Assembly (NCBI RefSeq): GCF_001439845.1
Contig: NZ_JYLO01000010.1
Location: 186,001 to 250,000, forward strand
Reading direction: 5' to 3'
Length of the DNA stretch: 64,000 nucleotides
Source: Pseudomonas lactis
GTDB taxonomy: Bacteria; Pseudomonadota; Gammaproteobacteria; Pseudomonadales; Pseudomonadaceae
This document shows positions 58,504-64,000 of the stretch, piece after piece. The notes beneath the pieces are model-generated. The model was not told the origin of the DNA. It searched no databases and was given only the letters and a program-made list of their open reading frames with translations. Both the position numbers and the translations under genes were made by a program. Within the stretch, counting starts at the first letter, position 1, and each line of letters begins with the position of its first letter.

Positions 58504-60513
58504 GTGTTTAAAGGGTTCATGAATACAATACGATCATATTTGCTGGGCCTACCCCGTCGCCGCAAGCGCATCCTGCAGGTTGTTGCGGACGTTCTTCTTG
58601 TGTGGTTTGCACTGTGGATGGCGTTCCTCGTTCGCTTAGGGGTGGATGACATGATCAACCCTATAGCACTGCATCGCTGGTTGTTCCTGAGCGCACCAAT
58701 CGTCGCCATACCGCTTTTCATCCGCTTCGGCATGTACCGGGCGGTCATGCGCTATTTTGGTAATGACGCGCTGATCGCAATCATCAAGGCGGTAAGCCTT
58801 TCATCCGTGATTCTGGGGGTGGTGGTCTATTGGTATAGCAATCATCAAAACGTGGTGCCGCGCTCAATCATCTTCAACTATTGGTGGCTGAGCTTGATCA
58901 TGGTTGGTGGCCTGCGGTTGGCTATGCGTCAGTACTTTTTGGGGGATTGGTTTGCTGCAGCCCAGCATGTACCGTTTACCAACCGTGAAGACGGCTTGCC
59001 GCGTGTTGCAATCTATGGCGCCGGCGCTGCCGGTAATCAGTTAGTAGCGGCCCTGCGTATGGGGCGTGTCATGCGTCCCGTAGCGTTCATAGATGATGAT
59101 GACAGCATTTCAGATCGAGTGATTTCAGGACTGCAGGTGTACAAACCTCGTCATATTCAGCGAATGATTGATGCCACTGGCGCCCAGGAAATTCTGCTTG
59201 CAATACCGTCCTCTAATCGCGGTAGGCGACGTGAAATCCTTGGTTTTCTTGAAGGCTATCCGCTGCATGTACGCAGTGTTCCGGGCTTCATGGATCTCGC
59301 CAGCGGTCGTGTGAAAGTGGATGACATCCAGGAAGTTGATATCGCTGATTTGCTGGGACGTGATTCAGTGCCCGCACAAGGGGAACTGTTGGAGCACTGC
59401 ATTAAAGGGCAAAGCGTTTTGGTGACTGGTGCTGGTGGCTCTATAGGCTCTGAGCTATGTCGTCAGATTCTTGCACTACGTCCTACTACGTTACTGTTAT
59501 TCGAACACAGTGAATTTAACCTCTACAGCATTTTGTCTGAGCTTGAACAACGCATCATCCGTGAGTCGTTGCCGGTCAGGTTGCTGCCTATCCTTGGATC
59601 AGTACGCAACCAGAATAAGTTACTGGATGTCATGAATACATGGGGTGTGGACACTGTCTATCACGCAGCAGCTTATAAGCACGTACCGATGGTCGAGCAC
59701 AACATTGCAGAGGGCGTGTTGAATAACGTCATCGGTACTCTAAATACGGCGCAAGCAGCGCTGCAGGCGGGTGTTGCTAACTTCGTCCTGATCTCTACTG
59801 ACAAGGCTGTGCGCCCAACTAATGTTATGGGGAGCACTAAACGTCTTGCAGAGTTGACTCTCCAAGCCCTCAGCCGTGAATTGGCTCCTATATTGTTCGG
59901 CGATAAGTCGAATGTTTCCCGTGTCAACAAGACCCGCTTCACTATGGTTCGCTTCGGAAATGTACTGGGTTCATCTGGATCGGTGATTCCGCTTTTTCAT
60001 AAGCAAATCAAATCTGGGGGGCCTCTGACGGTAACTCATCCCAAGATCACTCGTTACTTCATGACTATCCCCGAAGCGGCACAATTGGTGATCCAGGCGG
60101 GTTCTATGGGCCTTGGGGGGGATGTGTTCGTGTTGGATATGGGGGAGCCGGTGAAAATTGTCGAGCTAGCCGAAAAGATGATTCATCTCTCTGGCTTAAG
60201 TGTTCGCTCTGACAAGAATCCCCACGGTGATATTGCTATCGAGTTCTCTGGCCTGCGCCCAGGGGAAAAACTTTACGAGGAGTTGCTGATAGGTGATAAC
60301 GTCGTTGCCACCCAGCACCCCATGATCATGAGTGCCAACGAAGACTGTCTGGCTTGGGATGTGCTCAAGGATAAGCTGACCGAGTTACTCGCGGCTGTAG
60401 AACAGGACGATTACGATCGTGTTCGTCAGCTTTTACGCGAGACGGTAAGTGGGTATGCCCCCGACGGCGAAATCGTTGACTGGATCTACCAACAACGCCG
60501 CCTGGAACCGTGA
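58504..60513 (+). CDS. wbpM: WbpM-like UDP-N-acetylglucosamine 4,6-dehydratase
   Basis: About 669 residues. Four N-terminal membrane helices and a cytoplasmic CoA-binding-like Rossmann domain are followed by the catalytic extended SDR domain (VTGAGGSIGSEL near residue 306, ISTDKAVRPTNVMGSTKR with Met and Lys of the S-M-K triad). It makes the 4-keto-6-deoxy sugar that leads to QuiNAc or FucNAc. The GTG at 58504 has AGGAG 8 bases upstream and is preferred to GTG 58462 or ATG 58519. It ends the cluster, as in P. aeruginosa. Confidence 0.92.
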   Translation: MFKGFMNTIRSYLLGLPRRRKRILQVVADVLLVWFALWMAFLVRLGVDDMINPIALHRWLFLSAPIVAIPLFIRFGMYRAVMRYFGNDALIAIIKAVSLSSVILGVVVYWYSNHQNVVPRSIIFNYWWLSLIMVGGLRLAMRQYFLGDWFAAAQHVPFTNREDGLPRVAIYGAGAAGNQLVAALRMGRVMRPVAFIDDDDSISDRVISGLQVYKPRHIQRMIDATGAQEILLAIPSSNRGRRREILGFLEGYPLHVRSVPGFMDLASGRVKVDDIQEVDIADLLGRDSVPAQGELLEHCIKGQSVLVTGAGGSIGSELCRQILALRPTTLLLFEHSEFNLYSILSELEQRIIRESLPVRLLPILGSVRNQNKLLDVMNTWGVDTVYHAAAYKHVPMVEHNIAEGVLNNVIGTLNTAQAALQAGVANFVLISTDKAVRPTNVMGSTKRLAELTLQALSRELAPILFGDKSNVSRVNKTRFTMVRFGNVLGSSGSVIPLFHKQIKSGGPLTVTHPKITRYFMTIPEAAQLVIQAGSMGLGGDVFVLDMGEPVKIVELAEKMIHLSGLSVRSDKNPHGDIAIEFSGLRPGEKLYEELLIGDNVVATQHPMIMSANEDCLAWDVLKDKLTELLAAVEQDDYDRVRQLLRETVSGYAPDGEIVDWIYQQRRLEP

Positions 60514-60567
60514 ATAATACCCTGTTACTCATCCATTTTTGACACTCTCCAACCATCGCCTAACGTA

Positions 60568-60600
60568 GAAAAGCAGCTTCGGAAAAGCTGCTTTTCCCTC
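60568..60600 (+). terminator. Intrinsic terminator after wbpM
   Basis: A 12-bp perfect stem GAAAAGCAGCTT/AAGCTGCTTTTC with a 5-base loop; the stem supplies its own T tract. It ends the O-antigen cluster. Confidence 0.88.
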
Positions 60601-60623
60601 ACCGATGTCATGGAGCGTCACCA

Positions 60624-60956
60624 ATGCAAAACCTCTACCTCTCATCCTTCATCTTCGCCTTCCTCACCAGCCTCTCCGTCGCCACCACCGCTGCGCCGTC
60701 CATCAAGCCAGAGCCCCCAACCCCCATCTCCACCCAGATGACCAAGACCGAACAATCTTCCAAGGTCAACCTCAACGCCGCCGACGCCGAAACCCTGCGC
60801 CGTGATCTGTTCGGCATTGGTGCTTCCAAGGCGAAGGCAATCATCGCCTATCGCGAGAGCAACGGCCCGTTCACAGCGGTGGATGAGTTACTGGAAGTGA
60901 AAGGCATCGGCAAGGCATTGCTGGAAAAGAATCGCGACAGGCTGGTTATTAATTGA
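60624..60956 (+). CDS. ComEA-like helix-hairpin-helix DNA-binding protein
   Basis: A 110-residue exported protein. A signal peptide (LYLSSFIFAFLTSLSVATTAA) and Pro-rich linker are followed by two HhH motifs (VNLNAADAETL, then FGIGASKAKAIIAYRE and VKGIGKALLEKN). In naturally competent bacteria ComEA binds incoming DNA in the periplasm. Many non-competent pseudomonads keep this short form downstream of wbpM. It is followed by a strong hairpin. Confidence 0.85.
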   Translation: MQNLYLSSFIFAFLTSLSVATTAAPSIKPEPPTPISTQMTKTEQSSKVNLNAADAETLRRDLFGIGASKAKAIIAYRESNGPFTAVDELLEVKGIGKALLEKNRDRLVIN

Positions 60957-60976
60957 GGATCTGAAAACAGCGCGGA

Positions 60977-61003
60977 GGGCCGGTCATAGACCGGCCTTTC
61001 CTT
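60977..61003 (+). terminator. Intrinsic terminator after the ComEA-like gene
   Basis: GGCCGGTC pairs with GACCGGCC across ATA, followed by TTTCCTTT. Confidence 0.85.
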
Positions 61004-61056
61004 TAACTAACGGACATTGCGATTTCCCCTCGCAGGCAACATTGGCACGAAACGTG

Positions 61057-61098
61057 GTTACCTCTTCCTCAGTGATTGTTCAACAATCTCGAGGTAAC
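61057..61098 (+). promoter_or_regulatory. Nested operator over the GntR gene start
   Basis: The inner element is a perfect 15-base palindrome, GATTGTT-C-AACAATC (61074-61088). It fits the FadR-subfamily consensus TNGTNNNACNA exactly. The outer element pairs GTTACCTC (61057-61064) with GAGGTAAC (61091-61098); the right arm contains the GAGG Shine-Dalgarno of the regulator gene. The design suggests autoregulation, possibly also at RNA level. Confidence 0.7.
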
Positions 61099-61099
61099 G

Positions 61100-61744
61100 A
61101 TGCCACTCACCCTATCCTTAGCCGACCAGATCGCTCTGGAACTGCGCGCCGACATCATAGGCGGCCGGCTGTTACCAGGCATGCCGCTGATCGAGTCGGA
61201 CCTGGTCAAGGTCTACAACGCATCCCGGAATACGATTCGCGAGGCGCTGCATCGTCTGGGCCAGGAGGGCCTTACTCGTTATATCCGCAATAAGGGCGTC
61301 ATGGTTCGGCGCTTGGAGCGAGCAGAAGTGCGCGACCTCTTCGTCGTCCGCCGCACCCTGGAGTTGCAGGCGATTGCGCAAAGCGGGCCGCTGACGGACG
61401 CTCAATCAACACTTATGCAAAACGCCATTGACGCCACCACCCTGGCCCGGGAGCGGGAAGATTGGCGAGCCGTGGCCACTCACAGTCTTATGTTTCACCA
61501 GCAGATCGTCGCGTTGATGGGCAGCCCGTTGTTCGACGAGTTCTTCGCCCAGGTAATAGCCCAACTGCGTCTGGCGTTCTGCGCCGCGCCGGATGAGCAG
61601 CGCTTCCAGTCACCCTGGCTGGAGCGTGACCATGAGATATACACATTGCTAACCCGCAACCAAACCCAGGCCGCCAGCGAGGCGATGAGTCTGTACCTGG
61701 ATGACTCGGAACGCCTTTCTCTCGCCTTGTTTGATCGCCCTTGA
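61100..61744 (+). CDS. GntR-family (FCD/FadR subfamily) regulator
   Basis: A 214-residue regulator with an N-terminal winged helix (LADQIALELRADIIGGRLLPGM, then ASRNTIREALHRLGQEGL) and a C-terminal all-helical FCD ligand domain with metal-ligand candidates (D and H residues in HSLMFHQQI and ERDHEIY). The ATG at 61100 has GAGG 5 bases ahead. The stop lies 14 bases before the DUF1989 gene, so it is co-transcribed. It probably controls this operon; the effector is unknown. Confidence 0.88.
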   Translation: MPLTLSLADQIALELRADIIGGRLLPGMPLIESDLVKVYNASRNTIREALHRLGQEGLTRYIRNKGVMVRRLERAEVRDLFVVRRTLELQAIAQSGPLTDAQSTLMQNAIDATTLAREREDWRAVATHSLMFHQQIVALMGSPLFDEFFAQVIAQLRLAFCAAPDEQRFQSPWLERDHEIYTLLTRNQTQAASEAMSLYLDDSERLSLALFDRP

Positions 61745-61758
61745 TGGAGGAGTGCCCC

Positions 61759-62607
61759 ATGTACAAAGACTATCCCGCCGCGTACCAGGTCAGCAAAGGT
61801 TCGGCGTTGCAGGTGGATACGGCGTTCTATGAGCGTATTCGTGATCAGAAAACCCAGCGCACGTTGATCGAACAGTTCGAGGTGCCGATTCGAACGGGGA
61901 GAGCGTGGAAGGTGCCGGCCGGGCATGTGTTCCGTGTGACCACACCGGTGGGGCCGCAGGTGGGGGATTTTAATGTCTGGAACGCCAACGACCCACGCGA
62001 ACGCTTGTGGGCCGCGCGCACTCGGCAGCTGCAAGGCGCCCATGTCAGCACCCATGATCGGTTGTGGTCGAACCTGCCTTTTCTACGGCCCTTGGTCACT
62101 ATTACCGATGACAGCCTGGCCAGCTACGGCATTGATGAGCACGGTGGGCGTTTGCACGATTTGTTGGGCACGCGGTGCGACCCCTATGTGAACCGTATGT
62201 TGACCGGGGAGGACTTTCACCACCATTGCCACTCGAACCTGACCCGTGCGGTATTGCCCCATGGGCTGACGGAGTTCGATGTGCATGACGTGTTGAATAT
62301 TTTCCAGTGCACCGGGCTCAATCAGGATGACATGTACTTCATGAAAGCCTGTCCGGCGAAGAAGGGCGATTACCTGGAGTTTTTTGCCGAGATTGATCTG
62401 CTCTGTGCGTTGTCGACGTGCCCTGGCGGGGATTTGTCGCTACCGATGTGGGGGCCGGATGCGCAGGATCCGCTGACGGTGTGCCGTCCGTTGGGGGTGG
62501 AGATCTACCGGTTGGAGGATGAGTTGCTCAATGGCTGGAGCCAGCCGGAACGTGCTGCCTACAAAGGGCAGCACGGCTTGCATATTGCCAAGGCGGATTG
62601 GGAGTAA
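61759..62607 (+). CDS. DUF1989 (urea carboxylase-associated) protein
   Basis: A 282-residue DUF1989 protein with FRVTTPVGPQVGDFNVWNANDP near the N-terminus and the probable metal site HHHCHSNL. Relatives occur as pairs beside urea amidolyase (UCA1/UCA2), but here there is a single copy without urea carboxylase. The RBS GGAGGAG is strong. It is co-transcribed with the GntR regulator; the next genes are convergent. The biochemical function of the family is not established. Confidence 0.8.
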   Translation: MYKDYPAAYQVSKGSALQVDTAFYERIRDQKTQRTLIEQFEVPIRTGRAWKVPAGHVFRVTTPVGPQVGDFNVWNANDPRERLWAARTRQLQGAHVSTHDRLWSNLPFLRPLVTITDDSLASYGIDEHGGRLHDLLGTRCDPYVNRMLTGEDFHHHCHSNLTRAVLPHGLTEFDVHDVLNIFQCTGLNQDDMYFMKACPAKKGDYLEFFAEIDLLCALSTCPGGDLSLPMWGPDAQDPLTVCRPLGVEIYRLEDELLNGWSQPERAAYKGQHGLHIAKADWE

Positions 62608-62615
62608 CCCAATAT

Positions 62616-62783
62616 TCAGCGATCCTGCGCATCCTTGGCATCTGCCTGGGCATTGCGCTCGGCTACGCGTTTGCGTTGTTCGTCGGTGAGTTCCACCTTG
62701 TTGGCGCTGTCACGCAGCATCATCAGGCCACCGACGATCGACCCGATCGCTACTACCATAATCAACCATGCATACCACGGCAT
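62616..62783 (-). CDS. DUF2897 small membrane protein
   Basis: A 55-residue protein with one N-terminal membrane helix (YAWLIMVVAIGSIVGGLMML) and a charged C-terminal tail (KVELTDEQRKRVAERNAQ). It matches the DUF2897 family of short pseudomonad proteins. The AAGGAG RBS is strong, so the start at 62783 is clear. Function is unknown. Confidence 0.78.
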   Translation of the reverse strand: MPWYAWLIMVVAIGSIVGGLMMLRDSANKVELTDEQRKRVAERNAQADAKDAQDR

Positions 62784-62893
62784 AAGACGCTCCTTGAGGC
62801 AGAGGTTCGTGGGAGAATTTCCCACGGTAATCACTGCTTTGAGTGACGGGCTTTCTGAGTAGTTCAGTGTAGGCCCGTTCTGCCTCATAGGCG

Positions 62894-64000
62894 CTATTGT
62901 CCGGTCAACATTGCATCCGCCGGCGCATCGATGCGGTCTTGTGCGGTCATCTGGAAGTAGATGAAGCCCACCGCCATAAAGCCCAGGAAGATCAGCCCGA
63001 TCAAGGCATTGAACCAGGCCATCGCCACCAGGCACACCACCGCCAGCACCAGCGCGATACCCGGCACGATGGGGTAGCCTGGCGCGCGGAAGGTGCGCTC
63101 CAGCAACGGCTCGGTCTTACGCAGTTTGAACAGGCTGAGCATGCTCATGATGTACATGACGATGGCACCGAACACCGCCATGGTGATCATCGCGGCGGTC
63201 AGGGTCATGCCGCCCAGGTTGATCAGGCCGTCGCTGTAGATGGCGCCGATACCCACCACGCCGCCGGCGAGGATGGCCCGGTGCGGCGTCTGGAAGCGTG
63301 AAAGTTTGGCCAGGAAGGAGGGGAGGTAACCGGCGCGGGCCAGGGCGAAGAACTGGCGCGAGTAGCCGAGAATGATGCCGTGGAAGCTTGCCACCAGGCC
63401 GAACAGGCCAATCCATACCAGCATGTGCAGCCAGCCGGAGCTGTCGCCCACCACGGTTTTCATCGCCTGGGGCAGTGGGTCGTTGATGTTCGACAAGGTG
63501 CGCCAGTCGCCTACGCCGCCAGCGAAGAACATCACGCCCATGGCCAGGATCACCAGGGTCAGGATGCCGCTGATGTAGGCTTTTGGAATCGTGCGTTTGG
63601 GGTCCTTGGCTTCTTCGGCGGCCATGGCGGCGCCTTCGATGGCGAGGAAGAACCAGATGGCGAAGGGGATGGCGGCAAACATCCCGGCAATCGCCGGGGC
63701 ACCGAAGGTGTCGGAACCGGCCCAGCCGTTCAGGGCGAAATGGCTGAAGCTGAAGGCTGGGGCGACCACGCCCATGAACACCAGCAGTTCGGCGACGGCG
63801 AGCACGCAGACCACCAACTCAAAGGTGGCGGCAAGTTTCACCCCGAGAATGTTCAGGCCCATGAACACGATATAGGCGCCGACAGCGGCGTGCTTGGGGT
63901 CGAGTGCCGGGAATTGCACGTTCAGGTACGCACCAATGGCCAGGGCAATCGCGGGCGGGGCGAAGACGAATTCGATCAAGGTGGCCAGGCCTGCAATCAA
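62894..64000 (-). CDS. eat: Ethanolamine permease (APC family), 5' end beyond the window
   Basis: The 368 visible residues contain about ten helices of an APC-superfamily amino acid/polyamine carrier, with FLAIEGAAMAAEEAKDPKRTIPKAYISG and RTFRAPGYPIVPGIAL as in ethanolamine permease (Eat) proteins of pseudomonads. The N-terminal helices and start lie past position 64000. It probably precedes ethanolamine ammonia-lyase genes, which are not visible. No frameshift is seen. Confidence 0.82.
   Translation of the reverse strand: MIAGLATLIEFVFAPPAIALAIGAYLNVQFPALDPKHAAVGAYIVFMGLNILGVKLAATFELVVCVLAVAELLVFMGVVAPAFSFSHFALNGWAGSDTFGAPAIAGMFAAIPFAIWFFLAIEGAAMAAEEAKDPKRTIPKAYISGILTLVILAMGVMFFAGGVGDWRTLSNINDPLPQAMKTVVGDSSGWLHMLVWIGLFGLVASFHGIILGYSRQFFALARAGYLPSFLAKLSRFQTPHRAILAGGVVGIGAIYSDGLINLGGMTLTAAMITMAVFGAIVMYIMSMLSLFKLRKTEPLLERTFRAPGYPIVPGIALVLAVVCLVAMAWFNALIGLIFLGFMAVGFIYFQMTAQDRIDAPADAMLTGQ

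Noticed and set aside
1..64000. CRISPR arrays, prophage, complete insertion sequences, tRNA or rRNA genes
   Set aside because: No regularly spaced direct repeats, transposase or integrase genes, or tRNA-like cloverleaf sequences were recognised; the short repeats are REP-like palindromes.

Overview
The window is a chromosomal segment of a Pseudomonas of the P. fluorescens group. The evidence is high-GC coding sequence, P. fluorescens-type REP palindromes between genes, a GyrA with Thr83, and a gene order from the YciK-type SDR through mupP, ubiG, MTA deaminase, mtnA, gyrA, serC, pheA, hisC, tyrA-aroA, cmk, rpsA, ihfB and wzz to an O-antigen cluster ending in wbpM. From memory this is the order of the matching P. 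aeruginosa PAO1 region. No rRNA, tRNA, CRISPR array, prophage or intact insertion sequence was seen.

Layout. 0-8.7 kb: a 2OG-Fe(II) oxygenase with an EamA exporter, a YXWGXW lipoprotein, a PIN/AbrB toxin-antitoxin pair, ppnN, a membrane-anchored aspartyl/asparaginyl hydroxylase-like protein, fabV, a HAD phosphatase and a LysR regulator. 8.7-15 kb: an acetylornithine-type aminotransferase, then a purine and nucleoside uptake neighbourhood (punR/punC, a Tsx-like porin and an NCS2 xanthine/urate permease). 15-23.2 kb: a plant-signal-type LuxR solo (PipR-like) between two proline-iminopeptidase-family hydrolases, followed by a complete dipeptide ABC transporter. I see two matching 22-bp dyads at the expected position upstream of both hydrolases. 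23.2-28.1 kb: YciK-type SDR, MupP, UbiG, MTA deaminase and MtnA. 28.5-40.8 kb: gyrA, the aromatic supraoperon serC-pheA-hisC-tyrA/aroA-cmk-rpsA, a small lipoprotein, ihfB and lapA.

41.1-60.5 kb: an O-antigen cluster, AT-richer in its core (about 44.5-50.2 kb). The order wzz, wbpO, wbpP, wzx, GT2, wzy, GT4, asparagine-synthetase homologue, GT4, second asparagine-synthetase homologue, GT4, wbpV-like, wbpL-like, wbpM-like resembles the P. aeruginosa O6 locus, with the amidotransferase gene duplicated. It predicts a repeat unit containing GalNAcA, one or two uronamides, and QuiNAc. WbpP and WbpO make UDP-GalNAcA, the AsnB-like proteins amidate it, WbpM and WbpV make UDP-QuiNAc, WbpL starts the lipid-linked unit, and Wzx, Wzy and Wzz flip, polymerise and set chain length. 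60.6-64 kb: a ComEA-like protein, a GntR/FCD regulator with a textbook operator, a DUF1989 protein, a DUF2897 protein and the 3' part of an ethanolamine permease cut by the window edge.

The most notable signals are the PipR dyads and altered ligand pocket, the nested palindromes over the GntR start, the palindrome hiding the antitoxin ribosome binding site, the duplicated amidotransferase, a G8 tract inside wzz, and two families of intergenic palindromic repeats.
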